Assembly: GCA_016937575.1 (NCBI GenBank)
Contig: JAFHKN010000002.1
Span: 310,001-374,000, forward strand
Length of the DNA stretch: 64,000 bases
Reading direction: 5' to 3'
DNA from: Roseomonas aeriglobus
GTDB lineage: Bacteria > Pseudomonadota > Alphaproteobacteria > Sphingomonadales > Sphingomonadaceae
Part shown: positions 28,615 to 36,300 of the stretch, piece after piece
Numbering within the stretch: the first letter of the stretch is position 1
How the letters are laid out: each line of letters starts with the position of its first letter
Made by a program: the position numbers and the translations under genes
The notes under the pieces: generated by a model
Database searches by the model: none
What the model saw: only the letters and a program-made list of their open reading frames with translations
Told to the model about the DNA's origin: nothing

Positions 28615-29439
28615 TTAAACCGTTGGTACCGCCGTCCGCTCGCGGTTCCGCTTGTCCGCAATGTACGCGTTCCCATCCGCGCCCTTGACGATGTCGAACA
28701 GCCCGACCGCCTCGAACAACTGTGGGAAGTTGCGCACGCCATAGTTGCGCGGATCGATCGGCGCCTGGCGTTTCACCCGGCTGCCGGCAGTCGAAAGCAC
28801 CGCCCAGCCGTCATCCCGCTCCGCCGCCTCGACGCCCCCGCGCAGGGCGGTGACAAGCTTGGCGTCTTGCGCCAGCGGCGGGCGGCGTTCGGGCTCGGCC
28901 GGGGGGGCGGGTTCGGCTTGGGCCGGCTTGGCTGCGGCGGCCTTGGGGCGTTTTGCAGGGGCCGGGGCGGGAGCGTCAGGATCGACCAAGCTGTCGAGGT
29001 ACAGGAACGTCGAGCAGGCGTTGACGAACGGCTCAGGCGTCTTGCGCTCGCCGAAGCCGAACACGTCCTGCCCGTTCGCCTTCAGCGCCATGATGAGCGG
29101 CGTGAAGTCCGCGTCACTCGACGCGATCGCAAAACCATCGAGCTTCTGCGTGTACAGCAATTCCATCGCATCGATGACGATCGCGATGTCGGTCGCGTTC
29201 TTACCCGACGAATAGCTGAACTGCTGGACGGGGCGGATGGCGAAGGCGTGAAGCTTGTCCTTCCAGCCCTTCAGGCTTTGGCTTGCCCAGTCGCCATAGG
29301 CGCGGCGGATGTTGGCGGTGCCGTATTTCGACAGCTCGGCGACGATCGCCCCGATCTTGGTGTGTGAGACATTGTCCGCATCGATCAGCAGCGCGATGTG
29401 CCGGCCGTTAGCGGGGGTGGACGGGTGGTCGGTGCTCAT
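28615..29439 (-). CDS. NYN-domain (PIN-like) protein with C-terminal LOTUS-like domain
   Basis: This is a 274-residue protein. The N-terminal NYN domain, a PIN-like nuclease fold, has the acidic motifs IALLIDADNVS (about residue 15), NATDIAIVIDAME (about 95) and FAIASSDADFTPL (about 117). A Pro/Ala linker follows at about residues 160-190. The C-terminal part (RNYGVRNFPQLFEAVGLFDI) matches an OST-HTH/LOTUS winged-helix RNA-binding domain. Members are thought to cut or bind RNA. Of two in-frame starts, ATG 29439 (MSTDHPST) begins nearest to the domain; the other, 12 codons upstream, adds a basic Pro-rich leader. It is separated from neighbours by repeats. Confidence 0.8.
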   Translation of the reverse strand: MSTDHPSTPANGRHIALLIDADNVSHTKIGAIVAELSKYGTANIRRAYGDWASQSLKGWKDKLHAFAIRPVQQFSYSSGKNATDIAIVIDAMELLYTQKLDGFAIASSDADFTPLIMALKANGQDVFGFGERKTPEPFVNACSTFLYLDSLVDPDAPAPAPAKRPKAAAAKPAQAEPAPPAEPERRPPLAQDAKLVTALRGGVEAAERDDGWAVLSTAGSRVKRQAPIDPRNYGVRNFPQLFEAVGLFDIVKGADGNAYIADKRNRERTAVPTV

Positions 29440-29476
29440 GCCGGCGACTGTGGGCGGGGGGCGGCGAGGATGCAAC

Positions 29477-29896
29477 TCAGTCGTTTCGCCGCGATCGAGC
29501 TACGCGCACTCTCCCCTCCCTGGAAGGGAGGGGTTGGGGGTGGGTGCCGCCGAGGCACTCGGCGGCCGTCGCCAGGATATGAAAGACAGTGCCCTCCGGA
29601 TTGGCGAGGACGTCGGAATTCCACAGGCGGATGATCCGCCACCCACGATTGGCGAGATACCGGGACCGGAGCTCGTCGGCGGCGATCATGGCGTGATGCT
29701 GGCTACCGTCGAACTCTACGCCGAGCTTTGCGGCACGGCAGGCGAGATCGATGATGAACGGCGCCACGACCAACTGTCGAGTGAAGGTGGGACGGTACTG
29801 CGAGATGCGCTGCCAGATGGCGCGTTCGGCCGGTGTAGGATTATTGCGCAGCTCGCGCGCTCGGCGGGTAAGTTCGGGATCGACACGATGCCGCAT
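29477..29896 (-). CDS. DUF559 endonuclease-like protein bracketed by inverted repeats
   Basis: This is a 139-residue protein of the DUF559/Vsr-like PD-(D/E)XK superfamily. Recognisable parts are RARELRNNPTPAERAIWQRI, a core LGVEFDGSQHHAM and RGWRIIRLWNSDVLANPEGTV. The last 20 or so residues (GTHPQPLPSREGRVR) are encoded by the left flanking repeat and are not family sequence. ATG 29896 is chosen; a GTG at 29926, ten codons upstream, lies against the right repeat. Function is unknown; nuclease activity is suggested by the fold. Repeat halves of opposite orientation lie at 29513-29546 and 29929-29963, so gene and repeats look like one unit. Confidence 0.75.
   Translation of the reverse strand: MRHRVDPELTRRARELRNNPTPAERAIWQRISQYRPTFTRQLVVAPFIIDLACRAAKLGVEFDGSQHHAMIAADELRSRYLANRGWRIIRLWNSDVLANPEGTVFHILATAAECLGGTHPQPLPSREGRVRVARSRRND
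29513..29546. repeat. Left inverted end flanking the DUF559 gene
   Basis: A hairpin CCCCTCCCTggAAGGGAGGGG is followed by TTGGGGGTGGGTG. It is the inverted counterpart of 29929-29963 and is also related to the two ends of the element at 56904-57005. It lies inside the 3' end of the DUF559 reading frame. Confidence 0.8.
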
Positions 29897-29928
29897 TTGG
29901 GGAGCGTAGAATGGCGCGCTGCGCACGC

Positions 29929-29963
29929 CAACCCACCCCCGGCCCCTCCCTTTCAGGGAGGGG
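29929..29963. repeat. Right inverted end flanking the DUF559 gene
   Basis: CAACCCACCCCC is followed by GGCCCCTCCCTttcAGGGAGGGG. This is the mirror image of the left end at 29513 and sits between the DUF559 start and the purK stop. Confidence 0.8.
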
Positions 29964-29974
29964 AGTAGAAAGGA

Positions 29975-31045
29975 TTACCGCTTCACTCGCGTGACATGTC
30001 CCATCTTGCGGCCCGGGCGTGCCTCGTGCTTGCCGTAGAGGTGCAGGTGGGCGTCATGCTCGGCCAGCACGTCCGGCCAACGCTGCCAGGCGTCGCCGAT
30101 CAGGTTTTCCATTACGGCGCCGTGACCGACGACGTCGGTCGAGCCGAGCGGCAGGCCGCAGATCGCGCGGATATGATTCTCGAACTGGCTGGTGACCGCG
30201 CCTTCGATCGTCCAGTGCCCCGAATTGTGCACGCGCGGCGCCATTTCGTTGAACACCGGGCCGTCGGCGCCGACGAAGAATTCCAGCGTCAGGATGCCGA
30301 CATGCTCCAGCGCAGCGGCGACGCGACCGGCAAGCGTCGCCGCCTCCGTCCACTGTGCAGCGACCTGCGGCGGTGCGGGGATGGTCGAGGTATCGAGGAT
30401 GCCGTCGCGGTGCACGTTGAGCGGCGGGGCGTAGCTGACGATCGTCCCGTCGAGCCCGCGCGCCAGCACGATCGAGAATTCATGTTCGAACTCGACGAAG
30501 CCTTCGAGTACCGCCGGCGCCGCGCCGATCGCGTCCCAGGCTTCCTGCGCCTGATCGGGCGAGGTGATCCGCGCCTGGCCGCGGCCATCGTAGCCGAAGC
30601 GCGCGGTCTTGAGGATCGCCGGGCAGCCGATCGCCGCGATCGCGGCTTCCAGGTCGGCGAAGGACTTCACGTCGCGCCACGGGGCGGGGCGGCCGCCCAG
30701 GCCCTCGACGAAGCTCTTCTCGTTCACCCGGTCCTGCGCGGTGGCCAGGCTCATTGCCGGCGGGCGGACGGGGGCGATCGGCGACAGCGCGGCGATGGGG
30801 GCAAACGCGACGTTCTCGAACTCGTAGGTAACGACATCGACACTGCGCGCAAAGGCGGAGAGCGCACCGGCATCGTCGTAGCGGGCGCGGGTCATCAGCG
30901 GCGAGACGTCGTTCGCCGGCCCCGTCTCCGGCGCATAGATGTGCGTGCGATAGCCGAGCTGCGCGGCCGCGATCGCCAGCATGCGGCCGAGCTGGCCCGA
31001 TCCGAGGATGCCGATCGTCGAACCGGGGGGAAGGGGAGCCGTCAT
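29975..31045 (-). CDS. purK: N5-carboxyaminoimidazole ribonucleotide synthase
   Basis: This 356-residue ATP-grasp enzyme carboxylates AIR at N5 using bicarbonate, in purine synthesis. Diagnostic segments are TIGILGSGQLGRMLAIAAAQ at the N-terminus, CPAILKTARFGYDGRGQ (about residue 140), EFEHEFSIVLARG and FNEMAPRVHNSGHWTIEGA (about 266). The length is normal. The product goes to PurE, encoded 90 bp upstream on the same strand, so a purE-purK unit is likely. Start ATG at 31045. Confidence 0.95.
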   Translation of the reverse strand: MTAPLPPGSTIGILGSGQLGRMLAIAAAQLGYRTHIYAPETGPANDVSPLMTRARYDDAGALSAFARSVDVVTYEFENVAFAPIAALSPIAPVRPPAMSLATAQDRVNEKSFVEGLGGRPAPWRDVKSFADLEAAIAAIGCPAILKTARFGYDGRGQARITSPDQAQEAWDAIGAAPAVLEGFVEFEHEFSIVLARGLDGTIVSYAPPLNVHRDGILDTSTIPAPPQVAAQWTEAATLAGRVAAALEHVGILTLEFFVGADGPVFNEMAPRVHNSGHWTIEGAVTSQFENHIRAICGLPLGSTDVVGHGAVMENLIGDAWQRWPDVLAEHDAHLHLYGKHEARPGRKMGHVTRVKR

Positions 31046-31135
31046 ACCTAGTCCTTCCGTTCGTCCCGAGCATGGAGCCGAGGGACAGGTGCCAGTGCCG
31101 CGACGTCGCTCGGCACGAACGGCAGTGGGTGTCAG

Positions 31136-31612
31136 TTACTCCGGCGTTTCCGCCACGGTGTCGGTCTGCCTGGTGCGCCACGCGATCAGGCGTGCTTCCA
31201 GCTCGGCATCGCTGCCGGCCAGGATCGCCGCCGCCAGCAGGCCAGCGTTGATCGCCCCGGCCTTGCCGATGGCCAGCGTTCCGACCGGGATGCCACCGGG
31301 CATCTGCGCGATGGAAAGCAGGCTGTCCATGCCCTTCAGCGCCTTTGATTCCACCGGTACGCCCAGCACCGGCAGGTGCGTCATCGCCGCCGCCATGCCC
31401 GGCAAGTGCGCCGCGCCACCTGCACCCGCGATGATGACCTTCAGCCCGCGGCCGGCGGCGCCGGTGGCATAGTCGTAGAGTCGGTCGGGCGTGCGGTGCG
31501 CCGAAACCACGCGGGTTTCGTGAGGAACGTCCAGCGTGTCGAGGATCTCGGCGGCATGGCGCATCGTCTCCCAATCGGAAGTCGATCCCATGATGATGCC
31601 AACGCGCGTCAT
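31136..31612 (-). CDS. purE: N5-carboxyaminoimidazole ribonucleotide mutase
   Basis: This 158-residue enzyme converts N5-CAIR to CAIR. The class I signature [19 protein letters not shown] with [15 protein letters not shown] (catalytic His) is present, as are [20 protein letters not shown] and [20 protein letters not shown]. It is followed by purK after a 90-bp gap. Start ATG 31612. The C-terminus ([20 protein letters not shown]) extends a little past the usual end. Confidence 0.95.
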   Translation of the reverse strand: MTRVGIIMGSTSDWETMRHAAEILDTLDVPHETRVVSAHRTPDRLYDYATGAAGRGLKVIIAGAGGAAHLPGMAAAMTHLPVLGVPVESKALKGMDSLLSIAQMPGGIPVGTLAIGKAGAINAGLLAAAILAGSDAELEARLIAWRTRQTDTVAETPE

Positions 31613-31729
31613 GGCCCGGCCGCCTAGCGCAAGCCGCGCGTCAGACCAACCCCGATTAGCATGACTGGGAGCCAGGACGCGCGGATGGCGTTGGTCCGTC
31701 GATCTTTAAATCGTGTTCGAGGACGATCG

Positions 31730-31987
31730 ATGTCGCACAGCCCGCCGGTGCCCGAAGCCAACCAATCGCCCTTCCCGCTGAAAGAGCCGAAGCACGATAT
31801 TCCCGACCTGCCGCCGATCCTGCGGACGGCGAAGCCGGCGAGGGGGGAAAGGGCGCTGCCGGTGGGCACGATCGGGGCGGTCCTCGGGCTGGGCGCGGTC
31901 GCGATCGGCGGCGCGATCCTCGGCTTGCGGCTATGGGGGACGAAGCCAAAGCCGAAGGACCGGGGGCGGCGCAAGAAGCGCGGCTGA
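31730..31987 (+). CDS. Small Pro-rich protein with one membrane helix
   Basis: This 85-residue protein has a polar, Pro-rich N-terminal half (SPPVPEANQSPFPLKEPKHD). One transmembrane helix follows at about residues 48-66 (GAVLGLGAVAIGGAILGLRL), then a short very basic tail (KPKPKDRGRRKKRG). The ATG at 31730 follows GAGGACG. It is divergent from purE and convergent with the CAP-domain gene, whose stop lies 3 bp beyond. Function unknown. Confidence 0.55.
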   Translation: MSHSPPVPEANQSPFPLKEPKHDIPDLPPILRTAKPARGERALPVGTIGAVLGLGAVAIGGAILGLRLWGTKPKPKDRGRRKKRG

Positions 31988-31989
31988 GG

Positions 31990-32547
31990 TCAGGGGAGCG
32001 CCCGCTCTCCCACGACGTTGCCCGTCGGCACGTATCGGCACACCAGATATTCGTCACGCGGGCCTGCCGCCATCGCGCAGCCGAACCGTTGCGTCCGCGC
32101 CCAGATGATCTGCGTATAATGCCCTGCGTCGCGATAGTCGCCGGTCGTGCTGAAATCGGGCGAGGGACGATTCACGAAGACGCGGCGCTCGTCGATCCAA
32201 TGCTGCGCCATTTCGTCGTATCGATAGGCGCCGCGCGTTCCGGTCCACAGATTCTCGCCCTGGTTCGGGTTACCGCGCGGCTGCTTCGAATGCTCGAACC
32301 GCCCGGTGCGCGCCATCTCGCGGGCATAGGCGCCGGCGGCGTCGGCCAGGCCGGGGTCCCAGACCAACGGCGGCTGGCGCACGCTTGCCCGCGCGGCATT
32401 GTGCATCGTCGTCATCGCCTGTTGCAGCAGCGCGGCCCCGCGGGGTGCCGGGCCATCGAACGGCCGGCGTTCGACGACACGTTCGGGCGGCGCCTCGCCG
32501 GTACAGGCGCCGAGCAGCATCAGCGGGATCAGCCATGACTTTCGCAT
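31990..32547 (-). CDS. CAP (SCP/PR1) domain lipoprotein
   Basis: This 185-residue protein starts with a lipoprotein signal (SWLIPLMLLGACTG, Cys at about residue 15). The CAP domain follows: TMHNAARASVRQPPLVWDPG (about 45), YAREMARTGRFEHSKQPRG, NPNQGENLWTG and GHYTQIIWARTQRFGCA (about 140). The conserved His and Glu residues of the CAP cavity are present. Bacterial members have varied roles, including lipid or sterol binding, and no enzyme activity can be assumed. ATG 32547 is chosen over one 9 codons upstream because it starts the signal peptide. It is divergent from hemW with 25 bp between the start codons. Confidence 0.85.
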   Translation of the reverse strand: MRKSWLIPLMLLGACTGEAPPERVVERRPFDGPAPRGAALLQQAMTTMHNAARASVRQPPLVWDPGLADAAGAYAREMARTGRFEHSKQPRGNPNQGENLWTGTRGAYRYDEMAQHWIDERRVFVNRPSPDFSTTGDYRDAGHYTQIIWARTQRFGCAMAAGPRDEYLVCRYVPTGNVVGERALP

Positions 32548-32572
32548 GGGATCGGCGCATAGCGCAGCCCGC

Positions 32573-33691
32573 ATGAACGCTCCACATCCTCTGGCGCTCT
32601 ACATCCACTGGCCCTTCTGCGTCAGCAAATGTCCCTATTGCGACTTCAACAGCCATGTCCGCGAGAGCGTCGATCAGGCCCGGTGGCGCGACGCGCTGCT
32701 CGCCGATCTGGCCCATGAGGCGGCGGTCCTCCCGGGGCGGCGGCTGGGGTCGATCTTTTTCGGTGGCGGCACGCCTTCGCTGATGCCGCCGGAGACGGTT
32801 GCGGCGCTGCTCGCGGCGGCAGAAAACGCGTGGGGTTTCACCGACGATATCGAGATCACGCTGGAGGCGAATCCGTCGTCGGTGGAGGCGGCACGCTTTG
32901 CCGATCTCGCGAAGGCCGGGGTCAATCGCGTGTCGCTGGGGCTTCAGGCGCTCGACGACGCCGCGCTCGCGTTCCTGGGTCGTGCTCATGACGTGCATGA
33001 GGGGCTGAGCGCGCTCGACATCGCGCAACGCGAGTTCGCGCGGGTCAGCTTCGACCTGATCTACGCCAGGCCCGGCCAATCCCTTGCCGCGTGGGAAGCG
33101 GAGCTGGCGCGCGCGCTTGGCTTCGGGACCGAACATCTGTCGCTCTACCAGCTGACGATCGAGCCCGGCACGCGCTTCGCGACGCTGGCGGCGAAGGGGG
33201 AACTGGCGATTCCCGAGGGCGATGCGGCGGCCGAACTCTTCGAGATGACGCAGGCGATGACGCGTGCGGCGGGCCTGCCGCGGTACGAAGTGTCGAACCA
33301 CGCCCGGCCGGGCGCGGAGAGCCGCCATAACCTGACCTATTGGCGCTACCGCGATTACGCCGGCATCGGTCCGGGCGCGCATGGCCGACGGGGCGGTTAT
33401 GCCACGGTGCGCCACAAGAAGCCCGAGAACTGGCTGAGCGCAGTCGATCGCAACGGGCATGGCATGCAGAGCGAGGACGCCCTTGATCCCGCCGACCGGG
33501 CATCGGAGGTGCTGGTGATGGGGCTCAGGATGCGGGAGGGCATCACGGTCGATCCGGCATGGGTCGATCTTGCTGCGGTCGACCGACTGGTCGGGCATGG
33601 GCTGCTGATACGCGACGGCGATCACATCGCGACGACCGAGGCGGGTATATTGCTGCTCGATTCGATCCTGCCGGCGATTGCGCGCGATTGA
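32573..33691 (+). CDS. hemW: Radical SAM heme chaperone HemW
   Basis: This 372-residue radical SAM protein has CVSKCPYCDF (CxxxCxxC, about residue 18), the SAM-binding FFGGGTPSLMPP (about 62), EANPSSVEAARF and the family C-terminal HTH-like domain. It was once annotated as oxygen-independent coproporphyrinogen oxidase. HemW proteins keep the single N-terminal cluster motif but lack the extra residues of HemN, and act as heme chaperones. ATG 32573 is very close to the divergent CAP-lipoprotein start, so both promoters overlap the genes. Confidence 0.92.
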   Translation: MNAPHPLALYIHWPFCVSKCPYCDFNSHVRESVDQARWRDALLADLAHEAAVLPGRRLGSIFFGGGTPSLMPPETVAALLAAAENAWGFTDDIEITLEANPSSVEAARFADLAKAGVNRVSLGLQALDDAALAFLGRAHDVHEGLSALDIAQREFARVSFDLIYARPGQSLAAWEAELARALGFGTEHLSLYQLTIEPGTRFATLAAKGELAIPEGDAAAELFEMTQAMTRAAGLPRYEVSNHARPGAESRHNLTYWRYRDYAGIGPGAHGRRGGYATVRHKKPENWLSAVDRNGHGMQSEDALDPADRASEVLVMGLRMREGITVDPAWVDLAAVDRLVGHGLLIRDGDHIATTEAGILLLDSILPAIARD

Positions 33692-33706
33692 CGGTCAGGA
33701 TCGGAG

Positions 33707-33823
33707 CCTCCCCTGCAAGGGGAGGTGGCGCGCGGCACGCGCGTCGGAGGGGTGTCCCCCCTCTCGATAGCGCGACACCCCTCCGTCAGGCCTTTGGTCT
33801 GCCACCTCCTCTTGCAAGGGAGG
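33707..33823. repeat. Composite palindromic element (GGGGAGG family), copy at hemW/LpoA-like junction
   Basis: Outer hairpin CCTCCCCTGCAAGGGGAGG, then TGGC and GGAGGGGTGTC, a short centre, then GACACCCCTCC, GCCACCTCC and CTTGCAAGGGAGG. It lies between two convergent genes and may act as a bidirectional terminator. Confidence 0.8.
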
Positions 33824-33830
33824 ACGTGGT

Positions 33831-35030
33831 CTACCGCCCCCCGAACCCGGCAGGCGCGGGCGATACCGTCTGCGTCGTCCCGCTCCGAATCTCCTGCACC
33901 TCCAGCGCGCGTTCGGCGACGCCGTCGCGGCCGAAGCGGAAGGCGCCGTCCAACCCTGCGAATCCATCGCGATCGGTCAGCCGGCTCTCGGGGAAGCGAT
34001 CCCCCACCCGCCAGTCGCGCGCGATGCGCACGGTCAGCAGGACCGCGTCATACCCGAGACTCGATAGGCGATAGGGCGCCGTGCCGAAGCGCGCACGATA
34101 TTTACCGGCGTACTGGCGATACAGCGTGTTCGACACGCTGGCGAACCACGCGCCGTTGAGCGCCGCATTGCCGCCGATGCCGGTATCGGCATTCCACAGT
34201 TCGGTTCCCAGAACCCGCGCGCTACCCGCCGAGCGCTTGAGCGCCGGAACGGCCAGGCTCGCCGTGCCGGCGCTATCGGCGATCAGCACCGCCTGGAACG
34301 GCGATGCGCGGGTGAGGCGACCGACCGCATTGGCGATCGATCCGGCCGAGCGATCATAGGTTTGCATGCCCGTCACGCGCCCACCCGCGCCCTCCACGGC
34401 GCGCAGGAAAGCGGTCGACGCGCGCTCGCCATAGGTCCCGGCCGGCACCAGCCCGGCGAAGTCGGTGATGCCCGTACCCCGTGCGTAATCAACCACGCGC
34501 TCGATCGATTGTGCCGGGGCATAGCCGAGCAGGTACGCGCCGTTGCCCGCCACCGACACGTCGTTGGAGAAGCTGAGCACCGGAACGCGGGCGGCGCGCG
34601 CGATGGGCGTGACGATGCGAACGTCCTCCGCCAGAAGCGGGCCCAGGATCAGCTGCGCGCCTTCGTCGATCGCGCGCTGGGCCGCGGCGGCCGCCCCGCC
34701 CGAGGTGTCGTAATTGGTGATCCGCACCTTCTCGTTGCGCGTGTCGAGCAGTGCGAGCTGGGTCGCATTGGCCAGGCTTCGCCCGACCGCGGCATTGGCG
34801 CCCGACAGCGGCACGAGCAGCGCGACACGGTGACGCGCGGCATCCTCGGGCAGGGCCGGGGTGACCGGGCGCGGGGTCGTCGGACGTGGCGCTGTCGTCG
34901 TGGGCGGCGGGGGTGGGGGCGGGCCGACGTCGCGGGGTACCACGGCGCAGGCGCTCAGCAGCGCGGCCCCCAACAGAACGACCGCCTGCTTCAGTTTGCG
35001 CAGTTGCGGTGTGCCTGCCACCTCCGCCAT
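33831..35030 (-). CDS. Penicillin-binding-protein activator, LpoA-like lipoprotein
   Basis: This 399-residue lipoprotein has a lipobox LLGAALLSAC (Cys about residue 28), a Pro/Thr-rich linker (PPPPPPPTTTAPRPTTPRP) and a periplasmic-binding-protein-like domain (HRVALLVPLSGANAAVGRS, LILGPLLAEDVRIV, VPVLSFSNDVSVAG). This matches the C-terminal part of LpoA, which stimulates PBP1A at the septum. The gene pair with rsmI and yraN is the E. coli lpoA neighbourhood, which supports the call. ATG 35030 is preferred since AGGGG lies 8 nt upstream; an ATG at 35045 would overlap the rsmI start. Confidence 0.85.
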   Translation of the reverse strand: MAEVAGTPQLRKLKQAVVLLGAALLSACAVVPRDVGPPPPPPPTTTAPRPTTPRPVTPALPEDAARHRVALLVPLSGANAAVGRSLANATQLALLDTRNEKVRITNYDTSGGAAAAAQRAIDEGAQLILGPLLAEDVRIVTPIARAARVPVLSFSNDVSVAGNGAYLLGYAPAQSIERVVDYARGTGITDFAGLVPAGTYGERASTAFLRAVEGAGGRVTGMQTYDRSAGSIANAVGRLTRASPFQAVLIADSAGTASLAVPALKRSAGSARVLGTELWNADTGIGGNAALNGAWFASVSNTLYRQYAGKYRARFGTAPYRLSSLGYDAVLLTVRIARDWRVGDRFPESRLTDRDGFAGLDGAFRFGRDGVAERALEVQEIRSGTTQTVSPAPAGFGGR

Positions 35031-35043
35031 AGTGATTCCCCTC

Positions 35044-35922
35044 ATGAACGCCGAACTATCCCCAGGTCTCTACATCGTCGCGACCCCGATCGGCAATCTC
35101 GGTGACCTGAGCCCGCGTGCGGCCCAAGTCCTTGCGAATGCTGATGTCATCGCCGTGGAGGACAGCCGCGTTACGGCCAAGCTGCTCCAGCATATCGGTG
35201 CCAAGCGAACGATGACGCCGTACCACGACCATAATGCGGAGGCCGTGCGGCCGGGGTTGGTCGCGCGGATGGGCGCAGACGTGGTGGCCCTGGTCAGCGA
35301 TGCCGGCACGCCGCTGATTTCCGATCCCGGCTACAAATTGGTCCGCGACGCGCGCGCCGCTGGGCATCTCGTAGTGACGGTGCCGGGCCCCTGCGCGGCG
35401 ATCGCGGCGCTGACGCTGGCGGGCCTGCCGACCGACCGGTTTCTGTTTCTGGGCTTCCTGCCGCCCAAGGCCGGCGCGCGCGCGACCGCCATCGCCGAAG
35501 TTGCGAGCGTGCGGGCGACCCTGATCCTCTATGAATCCGGGCCGCGGCTGGCAACGACGCTGGCTGCACTGTCCGACGGCCTCGGCGACCGCGAGGCCGG
35601 CGTCGCACGTGAGATCACCAAGCGGTTCGAGGAATGCGTGACAGGCACGCTGTCGGAGCTCGCCGCCCGCTACGCCGACGCGCCGCCCAAGGGTGAGATC
35701 GTGGTGATCGTCGCGCCGCCGGGCGAACCGGCACCGCCGAGTGAAGAGGACGCCGACACCGCACTGCGCGAGGCGCTGACGCGGTTGCCAGTATCGAAGG
35801 CGGCGGGGGAGGTGGCCAAGCGGTTGGGGCTCGACCGGCGCGAGCTCTACGCACGGGCAATGGAGTTGAGGGACAACCAAAGCCCCGCCCCTTCAGGGGA
35901 GGCGCTAGACCTTGGCTCGTGA
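35044..35922 (+). CDS. rsmI: 16S rRNA (cytidine-1402-2'-O)-methyltransferase
   Basis: This 292-residue SAM-dependent methyltransferase of the tetrapyrrole-methylase fold modifies C1402 of 16S rRNA. Diagnostic segments are GLYIVATPIGNLGDLSPRA (residue 8 on), IAVEDSRVTAKLLQHIG, YHDHNAEAVRP, VALVSDAGTPLISDPGYKLV and the helical C-terminal domain. The start ATG 35044 is 13 bp from the divergent LpoA-like start. Its 3' end contains a partial CCCC...GGGGAGG palindrome that also provides the ribosome binding site for yraN. Confidence 0.95.
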   Translation: MNAELSPGLYIVATPIGNLGDLSPRAAQVLANADVIAVEDSRVTAKLLQHIGAKRTMTPYHDHNAEAVRPGLVARMGADVVALVSDAGTPLISDPGYKLVRDARAAGHLVVTVPGPCAAIAALTLAGLPTDRFLFLGFLPPKAGARATAIAEVASVRATLILYESGPRLATTLAALSDGLGDREAGVAREITKRFEECVTGTLSELAARYADAPPKGEIVVIVAPPGEPAPPSEEDADTALREALTRLPVSKAAGEVAKRLGLDRRELYARAMELRDNQSPAPSGEALDLGS

Positions 35923-36268
35923 CCGCCAGGCCGCCGAAGCCGCCGGCCGCCGCGGCGAGCGGATCGCCGGCTGGTGGCTGCGGCTGAAGGGCTGGCGCAT
36001 CCTCGACCGCCGTGTGCGCACGCCGGCGGGCGAAGTCGATCTGGTTGCCCGGCGCGGCAATCTCGTTGCCTTCGTCGAGGTAAAGACCCGGGCGACCGCG
36101 GCCGAGCTCGACTTCGCGATCGACCAGCGGCGGCTGTCGCGGGTGGCCGCCGCGGCCGAATATCTGATGCCGCGTTATGCCGGACCGCAGGACGACATTC
36201 GCGTCGACGTGCTGCTGCTCGCGAAGGGCGCGGTGCCGCGGCATATCGAGAATGCCTGGATCGGGTGA
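35912..36268 (+). CDS. yraN: YraN/UPF0102 family protein (endonuclease-like fold)
   Basis: This 118-residue protein of the UPF0102 family has an RNase H-like/PD-(D/E)XK core: AAGRRGERIAGWWLRLKGWRI, VRTPAGEVDLVARRGNLVAF and VEVKTRA with the acidic/Lys triad (E, D, ExK). The start is a TTG at 35912 preceded by AGGGGAGGCGC; there is no usable ATG. It overlaps the end of rsmI by 11 bp, so translation is probably coupled. Members are linked to Holliday-junction or replication-related roles without firm proof. Confidence 0.88.
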   Translation: MARDRQAAEAAGRRGERIAGWWLRLKGWRILDRRVRTPAGEVDLVARRGNLVAFVEVKTRATAAELDFAIDQRRLSRVAAAAEYLMPRYAGPQDDIRVDVLLLAKGAVPRHIENAWIG

Positions 36269-36300
36269 CAATCGCGCGGCGGCGCCTTACCTGCTGAGGC

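Noticed and set aside
29477..29963. Calling the DUF559 unit an insertion sequence
   Set aside because: There is no transposase and no visible target duplication; only the inverted ends and an endonuclease-like gene are seen, so it is listed as a hypothesis.
35030..35045. Upstream ATG at 35045 as the start of the LpoA-like protein
   Set aside because: The ATG at 35030 has AGGGG at the right distance, and the upstream choice would add only five residues (MRGIT) without signal-peptide character.
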